From the NCBI GenBank assembly GCA_024760505.1, contig CP058931.1, positions 868,001 through 932,000 of the forward strand: a stretch of DNA of 64,000 bases, in the 5' to 3' direction. This DNA comes from Nitrospira sp. GTDB lineage: Bacteria; Nitrospirota; Nitrospiria; Nitrospirales; UBA8639. Positions within the stretch are counted from its first letter, which is position 1. The number at the start of each line of letters is the position of its first letter. A program made the position numbers and the translations under genes. Of the stretch, positions 35,306 through 44,586 are shown piece after piece. Under the pieces are notes generated by a model. The model did no database searches. It worked only from the letters and a program-made list of their open reading frames with translations, and was not told the origin of the DNA.

Positions 35306-36031
35306 TTGCCTAAAGCGTCTGGTGCTCATCCCCGCCGTGCTTTACACCTGACTTTTCCATCCCAGCTTCTGGAACAACCCAACTCGAATACACCATCTCA
35401 TATAGCAAGCCTCTTGGAGATTTTCCCCATGCCTCATAAAATTTTTGTGTGGGATGCCAATGGCATATATATGGACTGTAGTTATCCCAATCCCCTCTAT
35501 GGGCATTTTCTGGGTCCAAGCAACCTAAAAGGGGCTCACGTGAAAGATTTATTTTCGCGTGCGGTGAGTGCTCGCTTGTTGAAAACAATTGCAGGCGCCT
35601 GGAAATGTAGAACAAAACAATTCACTAAGGTTCCTTTCGAAAGGCATGGACAGCGATATAAAGCTTCTGTGGTGTGTTCGGTGACTCAGGAAGGGTCTGT
35701 CATGGGCTTAGTAACCGATCGCCTTATGGATGATCACTGCCGCCCCACACCAGCCGTTCAGACTAAGGAGGGGCCACTAATGCCCTTGGATGGACAGTGG
35801 GTGACATGTCGGCAATACTGCATCGTTCAGGAACTAATAGCAGGATGTACCAATGTAGAAATAGCTGGGCACTTTGGCATTACCGAACGGACGGTGAAAA
35901 GTCACCTTCAAAAAATCTATCGCAAATTAAACGTCGTCAATCGGTATGGTTTAATGGCTCGCCTACTCCATGCAAAAAGTTTGGTCGATTGTGCACGAGT
36001 AACTGACCCGGGGGTTCTTCGACCGGATTGA
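35306..36031 (+). CDS. LuxR-type transcriptional regulator with PAS-like sensor
   Basis: A 241-residue regulator starting at TTG, which is well placed behind AGGAGG (seven bases); an ATG at 35429 is the alternative. Residues 45-150 look like a PAS domain (HKIFVWDANGIYMDCSYPNP, HVKDLFSRAVSARLLKTIAG). The C-terminal 65 residues are a LuxR HTH (GCTNVEIAGHFGITERTVKS, HLQKIYRKLNVVNR). The signal and targets are unknown; the nearest downstream gene is the metzincin-like protein. Confidence 0.85.
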   Translation: MPKASGAHPRRALHLTFPSQLLEQPNSNTPSHIASLLEIFPMPHKIFVWDANGIYMDCSYPNPLYGHFLGPSNLKGAHVKDLFSRAVSARLLKTIAGAWKCRTKQFTKVPFERHGQRYKASVVCSVTQEGSVMGLVTDRLMDDHCRPTPAVQTKEGPLMPLDGQWVTCRQYCIVQELIAGCTNVEIAGHFGITERTVKSHLQKIYRKLNVVNRYGLMARLLHAKSLVDCARVTDPGVLRPD

Positions 36032-36426
36032 GCCATAAATCCTCCTCTGGAATTTTTTAATTTCACTCTTGTCTTTTAAAAATAAGCTCGCCTGGCCGCG
36101 TAAATAATTCCCTTTGCATCATTGGTTGTTGATGGGTATGGACTATGTCAATTCCGGGAAAATGGTCAAGAATAATCATCCCGTTACGTATTTAGATTGA
36201 TGTACCTGGGGACATCTTCATTTTTTTTGCTCCGTCTGTGTAAGTTTTATTTCTATATCATCCTTGACATCGTTGATTAAATCTTGTGGCCGGTGTGAGC
36301 GCATATTGAAAAGCGATGGTGGTCCGGACCTACATGCTATACAAAAAATACCCATTGATCTTGAGGAATTCAGGGGCAATATACCGGACAAAAATTAATG
36401 GTTTTTATGCGAAAGGAGAATATGGA

Positions 36427-38310
36427 ATGCAACGATGGCCTGTTACCGTGATGATTGTCGTGGGTATCTGTGCCAGTTTTCTATTGCAGAACGGCTCGGT
36501 CAACGCCCAATCGTTTGATCGTGCCTTATGTCAAAAAAGCACAACTAGCACAGGAACTATTACAGGGCCAGATCCATTTTGGGCCGTGTATGATGGGCGA
36601 TCAATTGAATTAGTGGCCTGTGAAACCACTGGAGTGGCCGGTACCCTGACCTGTCCCAGTCCTGGTGCTCCCCCCGGCAATGTGGGCCTAAGCCTCAGTC
36701 CAGACGGGCCATTTACGCCTGAGGTGAGAGCAACTACAACCTGGGGCAATTGTGGATCGGGCTGCATGCAGTCACCCCCAATTTATATCAAAGGTCTGAC
36801 AGACGGCCCCACTAAGGTGGATATCTGTCCAGCCATCGGACAAGGATTTGCCATTGGCTGTTTTGCGAGAGGCCCCGGGATCTATCAAGTCTATACCGTG
36901 CAATCGATGGAATTTGACCCACAAAATACCTCTTTGGAGGATTGGAATGGTGGAAAACGAATCTTTCCTGGGAAAGAAAATCCTGCTGATACAATAAATC
37001 ATCGGTTCGTAGGGGTGAAAGCCACCACCAATGCCCAGCCACCCAATCCCAATGTCTTCGACCAACTACGAGCCAAGGTGATTTTCAAATCAGTAGATAT
37101 GGATGATCCGACAACCGACAATGCGCCGATTGATGGGAATGGAGAGCAGGGGAACGACAACCGGGGCACACCCAAGACAGGCCGAATAGTTGGGGGAAAT
37201 AATATTGATATTGATGCAAATGGGGCTGCCGATACGACTTTTGAGGCCACCATGCACCCCGGTGATAATTTTAAGGTGATAGCAGGATGTGATCAAACGT
37301 ACCTCAATGGGTTAACCGGCCTGGGCCCAAATGTGGTCGATGCCAACGGAGCCAATATCACCAGCACGCAACGCGCTCACGCAAGTGATCTGCTTACCGT
37401 CTGGCGGAAATTACATATTGAATGGGATGAAATGTCATTTGTCGAAGGTAATCGCGTCACCGGAATCATAAAAAGTGCTTCATCGGGGACAACCCTTTCG
37501 ACAATAACGATAGATACACGGATTCCGGAAACTGATAGATTTGAAGGAGGACAACTTCATGTTGGAGGTCAAAGTTTTCATGTTCTGAGCAATCAGCAAC
37601 GCAATGTGTTTGTGTCCGGACCAGTCGACGAAACTCTATTGGTAAACCAACTGTACGTATTGGTTGATGATGATGATTTTAATCTGAATCAACAAGGAAT
37701 GCTGAATGGAGATGAAACGGAAAAAGTAATGAAAAATCAGAATAGCAAGGAATTCCTGGAAGGTCCGGGGAATGTCTTTTCCCCAGCCTTCATAGAACCG
37801 GTGTTCGACGGAGGGGGAAATCCAGGTAATGATGATGGAGAACTTTCCTTTAAACTAAATCTGGATTCGGATAAAACTTCGAAACTACTAATGGAACTGT
37901 CCCCCGCTACTGGGAGAGATTCTGCAAACAATGGAAAAGATGATTTTTGGGTGGCTTATCTACGTAGTGCCTATCAGAGTATTTCAAATGAGGATAAAGA
38001 TCCTACCTCGGAACCTGCCACGGCAGGCATTGCGCCCGCCTCTGTTAATACCAATACTTGGATGGACGTCAATGAGGTACAACCAGGAGGAGAGGCTCTA
38101 TTTATTTTTCACGAAGGGGAAAAGGAAATAATAGGTGGCCTGCCCCTCATTCATGCCATTACCCCTGCCCATGAATTGGGGCATGCTTTAGGATTAGGAC
38201 ATGATTCCCATCTTATGTCAGATGGCATAAATCTCCCGGGTGCGGAACTCAAATTTTCCGATAAACATCTTAATAACCTGAGGTGGCGAGTGCATAGTCC
38301 TGGGAAATGA
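36427..38310 (+). CDS. Secreted metzincin-like metalloprotease
   Basis: About 627 residues from ATG 36427 behind AAGGAG; the frame opens earlier without a ribosome site. A signal peptide (VTVMIVVGICASFLLQNG then SVNAQS) is followed by a Cys-rich segment (several CxxxC-spaced Cys within the first 160 residues) and an Asp/Asn/Gly-rich middle that may bind calcium (DMDDPTTDNAPIDGNGEQGN, DVDDDDFNLNQQG-like stretches). Near the C-terminus HELGHALGLGH fits HExxHxxGxxH, the metzincin zinc site, with a nearby Met (DSHLMSDG) as the Met-turn. The two downstream genes are closely spaced and also secreted. Confidence 0.75.
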   Translation: MQRWPVTVMIVVGICASFLLQNGSVNAQSFDRALCQKSTTSTGTITGPDPFWAVYDGRSIELVACETTGVAGTLTCPSPGAPPGNVGLSLSPDGPFTPEVRATTTWGNCGSGCMQSPPIYIKGLTDGPTKVDICPAIGQGFAIGCFARGPGIYQVYTVQSMEFDPQNTSLEDWNGGKRIFPGKENPADTINHRFVGVKATTNAQPPNPNVFDQLRAKVIFKSVDMDDPTTDNAPIDGNGEQGNDNRGTPKTGRIVGGNNIDIDANGAADTTFEATMHPGDNFKVIAGCDQTYLNGLTGLGPNVVDANGANITSTQRAHASDLLTVWRKLHIEWDEMSFVEGNRVTGIIKSASSGTTLSTITIDTRIPETDRFEGGQLHVGGQSFHVLSNQQRNVFVSGPVDETLLVNQLYVLVDDDDFNLNQQGMLNGDETEKVMKNQNSKEFLEGPGNVFSPAFIEPVFDGGGNPGNDDGELSFKLNLDSDKTSKLLMELSPATGRDSANNGKDDFWVAYLRSAYQSISNEDKDPTSEPATAGIAPASVNTNTWMDVNEVQPGGEALFIFHEGEKEIIGGLPLIHAITPAHELGHALGLGHDSHLMSDGINLPGAELKFSDKHLNNLRWRVHSPGK

Positions 38311-38328
38311 TAATAAGGAGTAAGGAAG

Positions 38329-39240
38329 ATGAAAAAAATTATTTGGTATAGCATAGGAATCTTTAGTCTTCTAATGGGGTTTCTGACCCCATTAGTATGG
38401 GCACAAAATCTTGAGGAAGCAGGGTTTGAGGGTTTAACCCTCACCATCGCTGCTGCTAAGCCGCAGTTTGTCTCCCTTGAACCTCTGACACTAGAAATTG
38501 TGGTTCAGAATAACACAGCATTTCCCATTAAAGGCCATGTTGGGGTCTGCCTGAAGTGTGAACGACTTGAGTTATTTCGTGGACGAGTCGGAGAATCCCG
38601 GACGAAGATTCCAGAACTCACAGGAGTGAGTGCGCTAATCTTCATAGACGAAAAAGTTTTACAGCCGGGCGAGATCATTCGAGAACGCGTTCTCTTCGAA
38701 TTCGACCTTCACACAAACTTCCCCGCCCCTGGTCCATACAGGCTTCACGCTGTGCTCTATGATCGGAAAAAAGAAACCTTCATTGAATCCAAACCCATTA
38801 ATATTGTGATTACGGAACCGCAAGGCATTGACCGCTTGGCACTTAAACATCTTGAAGACATGTATAATGGGCAAGCAGAGAAATTTTGGATGAGGGGCAA
38901 TCTTGAAGATAATGAAGAATTTTTATTGCTCTTTAAGGACACCACCTATGCCCCTTATGTGGCCGATGCATTGGCCGCATTTTATTCCTCACGGAAACCT
39001 GACAGGGCCATAGAATACCTAGAATTTGAAGCCAGCCGATCAAATTATCCCTGGGCGGATAAGGCGTTGCGAGAACTCGTTGATTTACATAAGAAAATCG
39101 ACCAGACGGAAAAATCTGACCAGATCGTGGAACGCTTAAAACACGAGCATCCCCAGAGTCCCTATACACAAGACTTCCTGAATGATGAGGCTTATTTGGA
39201 GAAAATACGCTCACGCTTGAAACATCGTAAGACTGAATAA
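38329..39240 (+). CDS. Secreted Ig-like/TPR-like protein, paralog A
   Basis: A 303-residue protein, 18 bases after the metzincin gene and with GGAG before ATG. A signal peptide (SIGIFSLLMGFLTPLVWAQ) is followed by an Ig-like beta domain (SLEPLTLEIVVQNNTAFPIK, GVCLKCERLELF, VLQPGEIIRERVLFEFDL) and a helical TPR-like tail (YVADALAAFYSSRKPDRAIE). It shares layout and short motifs (L-E-P-x-x-L, CxxC-type pair, EPxGxxxL) with the interrupted gene that follows. Family not named. Confidence 0.7.
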   Translation: MKKIIWYSIGIFSLLMGFLTPLVWAQNLEEAGFEGLTLTIAAAKPQFVSLEPLTLEIVVQNNTAFPIKGHVGVCLKCERLELFRGRVGESRTKIPELTGVSALIFIDEKVLQPGEIIRERVLFEFDLHTNFPAPGPYRLHAVLYDRKKETFIESKPINIVITEPQGIDRLALKHLEDMYNGQAEKFWMRGNLEDNEEFLLLFKDTTYAPYVADALAAFYSSRKPDRAIEYLEFEASRSNYPWADKALRELVDLHKKIDQTEKSDQIVERLKHEHPQSPYTQDFLNDEAYLEKIRSRLKHRKTE

Positions 39241-39352
39241 TTCCTATGATAAAGGAGAAAGCTTTTGCACGTAATATCGAGGGAAAGTTAATTTCGCGAT
39301 CCTCCTATAATGGCCTAAATAGGTGCCAGGAAAACACCGACTTCTAACGCTG

Positions 39353-40196
39353 ATGACAAATATGAAGCGTGGTGGCTGGTATAGCGCCCAAGGTACCTAT
39401 GGAAATAATGCAGAAAAACGGAAAAAGCATAACCTAAAAACTTTGATCGATGTAATGAGGGTCTTCTGTATGGGAATCGCCATTCTGGGAATATATCACC
39501 CTGGTGGAGCTGTGCTCGCCGCTCAACCCGAGCGAAGTTTTTTGGATTTACAGGTGAGGTTGCAAGTTCAGCAACCCTCCGTTCTGCAATTGGAACCCAT
39601 CAACTTAAGAGTGTCCATTTCCAATCCCACCTCTCGCCCATTATTAGGGATCAGATTGACCTTTTGCTTTGAATGTCGAGGAAATGCGTTGGAAATTTAT
39701 GTCGTCGCCCCGAACGGTCAGCGCAAGCGGTATCCCGAATTGTGGGGCCGAAGAGTTATGGTCATCCCGCGTGGGCATCCACAGGTTCTCGAACCTGGGC
39801 AATCTACTACTGGGAGCGTAACGTTACACTTAATGCTTGATGAAATGTTTCCTGATCCTGGGACCTACCAGGTCATTGCGGTCCTCCATGAGCTGGACGG
39901 AGCTGGAGTGTTAGAATCGGCTCCTGTGGCGCTACAGGTCCGGGAACCTGAAGGTCTGAATAGTCTGGTATTCATGGCCATTCGGGAATTTGAGGAGAAA
40001 GGAATTGAATATTTTTGGGGAGGAGGCTGCAATCTCGCAACCAGTCAGGAGTTTGTCTTACGACATGGAGATACGCGCTATGGCGCCTATGTCGCCCATT
40101 GGTTGGGCAAACACTTTCTCAGTCGTCGTGACTATGACAAAGCCATTGAATACTTATCTATTGCCTCTCAACGGCCTGATTTTTTTGAAGGGGAAC
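39353..40196 (+). pseudogene. Paralog B, 5' part, split by the IS element
   Basis: The first 281 codons of a secreted protein related to its left neighbour: hydrophobic leader (FCMGIAILGIYHPGGAVLAA), Ig-like part (VLQLEPINLRVSISNPTSRP, LTFCFECRGNALEIY, VLEPGQSTTGSVTLHLML) and TPR-like tail (AHWLGKHFLSRRDYDKAIEY). The IS inserts after GGGGAAC at 40196. Removing the IS and one GAAC copy rejoins the reading frame exactly (963 bases, 320 residues). As it stands the protein ends four residues after the junction at TAA 40199-40201. Start site uncertain (39323, 39353 or 39455). Confidence 0.75.
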
Positions 40197-40266
40197 TGTA
40201 AGCTTCCCCATATCGAGGACAGACCAAAAGTAGAGCTTTCTGGCATCATTTACCCAGGAGGTTCTC

Positions 40267-40533
40267 ATGAAAACATCTCGATTCAGCGAAACCCAAATTA
40301 TCGCGATTTTGAAACAAGGCGACGGCGGCATCAAAGTCAAAGATCTGTGTCGGGAACACGGGATCAGCGATGCGACCTATTACAACTGGAAGGCGAAGTA
40401 CGGCGGGCTGGAGGCGTCGGATCTCAAGCGACTCAAGGAAGTCGAAGGCGAACTGGGGAAACTCAAGCGGATGTATGCGGATCTCGCCTTAGAGAATCGG
40501 GCGCTGAAGGATTTGATCGAAAAAAAGCTTTAA
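40267..40533 (+). CDS. IS3-family transposase OrfA
   Basis: An 88-residue protein with AGGAGG upstream. HTH of the IS3 type: RFSETQIIAILKQGDGGIKV, KDLCREHGISDATYYNWKAK, YGG, then a leucine-zipper helix (LKRLKEVEGELGKLKRMYAD). OrfA binds the IS ends and, through a -1 slip at A_AAA_AAG (40521-40527), is normally fused to OrfB. It is intact. Confidence 0.93.
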   Translation: MKTSRFSETQIIAILKQGDGGIKVKDLCREHGISDATYYNWKAKYGGLEASDLKRLKEVEGELGKLKRMYADLALENRALKDLIEKKL

Positions 40534-41381
40534 CGCCGTCCGGCAAACGGGCGGCGATTAAGATGATGCATGACACCCACGGGGTCTCGGTGAGTCGGAG
40601 TTGTGCCGCTGTCGGGTTCGCCCGGTCAGCCTACTACCAATATCCAGTTGATTGGCAGGTGCGTGATGCCGAGGTGATTGAGGCGCTCAATGAATTGGTT
40701 GAAGCCCATCCGCGATGGGGTGTCTGGAAATACATTGCTCGGTGACGAATGTTGGGCCAGCGTTGGAACCATAAACGGATTTACCGAGTTTATCGCCAGT
40801 TAGGGCTGAACCACCCCCGGCGTACCAAACGCCGCCTCCCGACACGGCCCTCCCTGCCAGTCTTTGTACCCGAGGGTGCAAACGAAGTGTGGTCCGCCGA
40901 CTTTATGAGTGATGCCTTATCCCATGGTGCCCGATTTCGCACCTTGAACATCATTGATGACTTCAATCGGGAAGCGTTAGCCATTGAGATTGATACCTCG
41001 CTACGAGCTGAGCGAGTCATTCGGGTCCTTGACCGCTTGAAGGCAGAACGCGAGTTGCCCCACATGATTCGCGTGGATAACGGCCCAGAATTCATCGCTC
41101 AGCCACTCCAGGAATGGGGAAAGGCGAATCGGGTGTTGATCTATCACATTCAACCAGGTTGCCCGACGCAGAATGCATTTATCGAGCGATTTAATCGCAC
41201 CTATCGGAATGAGGTGCTCAATCTCTATCTGTTTCGGAGTTTGGAAGAAGTGCGGGAGATCACAGCCAGGTGGCGGACCATCTACAATGAACACCGGCCC
41301 CACAAGGCTTTACAGGGAGCTGCCCCGTATCATTATCAGAAATTAACGCCCGAAAACTCTACATATGAACTGTCCGCTTGA
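40527..41381 (+). pseudogene. IS3-family transposase OrfB, interrupted by an in-frame stop
   Basis: The -1 frame reads ALTPSGKRAAIKMMHDTHGV and HPRWGVWKYIAR, then TGA at 40743-40745, then continues in the same frame as RMLGQRWNHKRIYRVYRQLG and the full catalytic core: D in VWSADFMSDAL, D in IRVDNGPEF and E in NAFIERFNRTYRNE. The DDE residues all lie after the stop. Translation could restart at ATG 40749 (210 residues), but the normal OrfAB fusion cannot be made without read-through. The element is probably non-autonomous. Confidence 0.88.
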
Positions 41382-41395
41382 CGGGGAAGCTTACA

Positions 41396-41518
41396 GAACA
41401 GGCACTAAAGAAGCTTATGGAAGCGCATGAGGCAAAGGGCCAAACAGAACAGGTTGCTGCAGTCGAAAAAGAACTCAGACGACGGTACCCCAAATCCACC
41501 TACTTTGATTCGGAGTGA
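41396..41518 (+). pseudogene. Paralog B, 3' part after the IS
   Basis: Begins with the second GAAC copy, then AGGCACTAAAGAAG: the frame reads QALKKLMEAHEAKGQTEQVA and RRRYPKSTYFDSE to TGA. It matches the tail of the left neighbour in pattern (helical repeat, then H/R-Y-P-x-S-x-Y). It continues the frame cut at 40196. Confidence 0.75.
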
Positions 41519-41591
41519 GACATCGCCACAAATAGCTTCTTACCCGAATCCAGATAAGGAGATTGAATACCGTGAAAATGAGGCGAGCTGA

Positions 41592-41712
41592 AAAGGCTAT
41601 CGGTCAATTTGGGAAGAAGAAATAAGCAGAACTGATCCTGGATCATTTATAGAAAGAACCTTCACTAGTCCCTATACCCAAACCTTTCTGAATGAAAAGG
41701 AGATCTGGGATA
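41592..41712 (+). pseudogene. Fragment of a third paralog tail
   Basis: A frame without a start reads WEEEISRTDPGSFIERTF then TSPYTQTFLNEKEIWDI. SPYTQTFLNEKE closely matches SPYTQDFLNDEA at the end of the intact paralog A. It runs on into the antisense of the cytochrome gene. A third family copy appears to have been lost except for its tail. Confidence 0.5.
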
Positions 41713-42126
41713 TTAGAGCGGGGGAAGTGTGCCGGAAGGATGTTCTTGAAAGTGCACGAGGGACCTGAGGTAGGCGAGGACATTGCGTCGTTCATAATCT
41801 GACAATTGATGGCTCCAGCCACTCATGGCCGTCCGGGGAACTCCCTCAGCAATAACCTCGAGGAGTTCTGCATCAGTTTTGGCTGAGGTGGCTGCCGAAA
41901 CTAAATTTCCTGGGCGTGGGGCTAACAAGGCAGCCCGTGGACCATCCCCCCGTCCTTCCGCCCCATGACATTCAAGACAATGAATACGATAGAGGTCCCG
42001 CCCCTGCTCCCCTCCTGGTTGCGCGCCAACAGTCCCTGACTCATAGGACACGCCTAAACCTGAGAAGATCAGGCCGTTTAGAAGGATCATGACACCCATC
42101 CAAACCAGGCGATTCATGCCTTTCAT
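41713..42126 (-). CDS. Class I cytochrome c
   Basis: About 137 residues from ATG 42126 (start uncertain: 42165 and 42117 also fit). Signal or anchor helix VWMGVMILLNGLIFSGLGVS, then one heme site CLECH with distal Met in a later loop (GVPRTAMSGWSHQLSDYE). The pattern GRDLYRIHCLECHGAEGRGD is that of small periplasmic electron carriers. Partners are not evident here; der lies upstream on the same strand. Confidence 0.88.
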   Translation of the reverse strand: MKGMNRLVWMGVMILLNGLIFSGLGVSYESGTVGAQPGGEQGRDLYRIHCLECHGAEGRGDGPRAALLAPRPGNLVSAATSAKTDAELLEVIAEGVPRTAMSGWSHQLSDYERRNVLAYLRSLVHFQEHPSGTLPPL

Positions 42127-42210
42127 TGTACTGCGTGAATGGCGTACCTTCAAAAATTCGCCCATCAGGCAATATTTTATACAGGAATCCTGGGCAGTTG
42201 CAAAAACGCT

Positions 42211-43629
42211 TTACTGACTGCGCAACAATATCCGGAGCGGAATTCCTTCAAAACCATATTCCGTCCTGATGGAGTTTTCTAGATAACGCAGGTAGGAGGC
42301 TGGGACTTTTGGTGCGGATTTGACAAATAGCGCAAAGGTAGGCGGTTTGGTCGCCACCTGCGTGATAAATACGGATTTTTTCGGATTGCCTCTGACCAAC
42401 GTCATGGGATTTTTTTCCAGGAGTTCCTGAACATATAGATTCAGCTTACGGGTTTGAATGCGTTTGGAAAAATCGGCCACAACCTGATCAATTTTAGGAA
42501 AAAGCCGCGTGAGCGTTTCCGGTTGAATTGCGGCACCAAAAACAACCGGCACATGGGTAAAAAAGGGAAATCGCCTGGCTAATTCAAGATTGTAGGCGGG
42601 GTACGCCTCACGGTCCCCTTCCCGCATGTCCCATTTATTCACGAGAATGATACACCCTCGCCCTTGCTTACTGATTAAGCCAGCAATTTTCGTATCTTGT
42701 TCTGTGACTCCCTCTACCCCATCCAAAACCAGCACGGCAACATCAGATCGTCCCAACGCTCGAATGGCTCGCACGACACTATAGCCTTCAATCCCACGCT
42801 CGATCCGCCCCCTTCGCCGGAGACCTGCCGTATCTGTAAAGATATACCGTCGCCCATGAAGACTGACCATTGAATCAATCGGATCGCGGGTCGTTCCGGG
42901 AATATCACTGACAATGAGTCGTTGTTCACCGAGAATGGCATTAACCAACGTCGATTTCCCCACATTGGGTCGGCCTACCACCGCGATCCTTGGGATCTCT
43001 TTTGGGACTTCATTCTCCGGGGCTTGGGGAAGATAGGGCAAAAGGGCTTCCAGTAGTTCATCCACCCCTAATCCTCCCTCAGCCGAAATTGGGAAAATTG
43101 TTTTTATCCCCAATTTGTAGAAATCGGCCAAGAGCGGTTCAGCCTGAGGAGTATCGATCTTGTTGACCGCCAGAAAAACCGGCTTCGTCACCGGTCGCAA
43201 CAGCTTAACGAGATCGGCATCCAACGGAGAAAAGCCCACCCGGCCATCCATGACAGCAATGACCAAATCCGCTTCCTCAATGGCCGCTTGGGTTTGAAAT
43301 TTGATCTGCTCCACAATGACATCGTCGGTGGTCAGATCCAGCCCACCGGTGTCGACCAGCGTGAATATCCGATTTTGATAATCGCACTCTGCCGTGTTTC
43401 TATCCCGAGTGACTCCGGAAACATCATCGACAATTGCCGTACGATGGCCGACAATCCGATTGAATAGTGTGGATTTTCCTACATTCGGCCGTCCCACAAG
43501 GGCTACCAGGGGTCTATGTGGGGATGGTTCTAAGGGAACTTCGACAGGCAAATCCGACGGACATAGTGACGATTCAAGAGATGGTCTGGTACGGGAGCGA
43601 GTGGTACGAGAATGAGAAGATCGAGCCAT
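42211..43629 (-). CDS. der: Ribosome-assembly GTPase Der (EngA)
   Basis: About 472 residues from ATG 43629 (a TTG at 43662 would add 11). Two tandem GTPase domains are clear: first P-loop GRPNVGKSTLFN, DVSGVTRDRN, DTGGLDL, NKID; second P-loop GRPNVGKSTLVN, DIPGTTRDPID, DTAGLRRRGR, NKWD. The KH-like C-terminal domain follows (PPTFALFVKSAPKVPASYLR, GIPLRILLR). It acts in 50S subunit maturation. The N-terminal 45 residues are Ser/Arg-rich and longer than usual. Confidence 0.96.
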   Translation of the reverse strand: MARSSHSRTTRSRTRPSLESSLCPSDLPVEVPLEPSPHRPLVALVGRPNVGKSTLFNRIVGHRTAIVDDVSGVTRDRNTAECDYQNRIFTLVDTGGLDLTTDDVIVEQIKFQTQAAIEEADLVIAVMDGRVGFSPLDADLVKLLRPVTKPVFLAVNKIDTPQAEPLLADFYKLGIKTIFPISAEGGLGVDELLEALLPYLPQAPENEVPKEIPRIAVVGRPNVGKSTLVNAILGEQRLIVSDIPGTTRDPIDSMVSLHGRRYIFTDTAGLRRRGRIERGIEGYSVVRAIRALGRSDVAVLVLDGVEGVTEQDTKIAGLISKQGRGCIILVNKWDMREGDREAYPAYNLELARRFPFFTHVPVVFGAAIQPETLTRLFPKIDQVVADFSKRIQTRKLNLYVQELLEKNPMTLVRGNPKKSVFITQVATKPPTFALFVKSAPKVPASYLRYLENSIRTEYGFEGIPLRILLRSQ

Positions 43630-43879
43630 TGGACAGCAAATAACTGAATGAGGGTAATCCAACTGGTAGGAAAATTAGGTTTCAGGCGTCAGGTCGTCTA
43701 CCAGATCAACAAGACGATTAATCGAAGGAACTCGAACAGTGATAGCCTGGATAAAGTCCCCCAGTCAACTATCGGTGGATAAAGCTTTATTTAGACACAG
43801 GATTTAACTCAGCAGCCACAAGGAAATTTATCGAGAAGAATCTTTTCTGCAGGTCTATTGGTTTAAGGGAAATGAATCC

Positions 43880-44002
43880 ATGCGAATTATTCAGCAATCG
43901 GGTAACAACTATGACGGGTATACGAAAGTGTTAGACATTTTTCGTGCTCCACCAGCCATTTCCACTGACTCGCTCAATTCATGGAATGATTCAGAAGATT
44001 GA
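43880..44002 (+). CDS. Possible 40-residue small protein
   Basis: ATG at 43880 after AAGGGAAA opens a 40-codon frame, MRIIQQSGNNYDGYTKVLDI then FRAPPAISTDSLNSWNDSED. It lies in the otherwise empty 43630-44058 gap. Composition is plausible but there is no independent support; the rest of the gap shows nothing I can name. Confidence 0.3.
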   Translation: MRIIQQSGNNYDGYTKVLDIFRAPPAISTDSLNSWNDSED

Positions 44003-44058
44003 AGCAGGGTAAAAGGTAGGAAAACTACACCAGTTAAAATTCAATGAAAACCAACGAG

Positions 44059-44586
44059 TTACACATGGAGATGTTTCATCGCTGCTGCACAAAGAATGAT
44101 AAATATTCCCATCCACAATGCTATACGCTGAAATGGAACCGGCTCTACGGCCATTTCTTCCAATTCCTCGCTTGTCTCACCACCTGTAGGTTCATTTTTA
44201 AATATTATGGTGTACAGAAAAATGGTTAGAATTCCCAGCACTAACGCCAATTTGATGAAAAAGACTGTGAGGTATTTTGCATGATGGGCGACGTTTTCCC
44301 CCGACTGCATGACCATCCCCTCACTCACATAATGGAGATTGACTCCTCCAGTGAAAAGGATGACCACCAAAAGAATCCCGACCACCCGTTTATATTGCCG
44401 ATAGAATGTTTCAGATATTGGTCGGATAAATTGTTTCGGGACAGCGGTTTTAAGACTGGGCGTCACAGCCATAACAAGAAAGGCCAGCCCCCCAATCCAC
44501 ACCACGGCAGACAAGAGGTGCAGCCAATGCACCAGAATGGGAATAATCTGATTAAGGTCGGTGAGAACTCCGAGGAGGGATTCCAT
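44059..44586 (-). CDS. CopD-like membrane protein
   Basis: A 175-residue four-helix membrane protein: HWLHLLSAVVWIGGLAFLVM, VVGILLVVILFTGGVNLHYV, LTVFFIKLALVLGILTIFLY and IALWMGIFIILCAAAMKHLH. His residues in helices 1 and 2 and the pattern WLHLLSAVVWIGGLAF match the CopD/YcdX-like group, which may bind copper or heme. Its ATG overlaps the stop of the radical SAM gene (TAATG), so the two should be translationally coupled. Confidence 0.82.
   Translation of the reverse strand: MESLLGVLTDLNQIIPILVHWLHLLSAVVWIGGLAFLVMAVTPSLKTAVPKQFIRPISETFYRQYKRVVGILLVVILFTGGVNLHYVSEGMVMQSGENVAHHAKYLTVFFIKLALVLGILTIFLYTIIFKNEPTGGETSEELEEMAVEPVPFQRIALWMGIFIILCAAAMKHLHV

Larger units (their letters stand above)
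40197..41395 (+). mobile_element. IS3-family (IS407-like) insertion sequence
   Basis: A 1199-bp element with TG...CA ends. Terminal repeats TGTAAGCTTCCCC (40197-40209) and GGGGAAGCTTACA (41383-41395) are perfect 13-bp inverted copies; a further GGACAG matches inside. It is flanked by a 4-bp direct repeat GAAC (40193-40196 and 41396-41399). orfA and orfB are arranged with a -1 frameshift signal. Four-base duplications and the OrfA sequence fit the IS407 group. The clean ends suggest a recent insertion. Confidence 0.93.
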
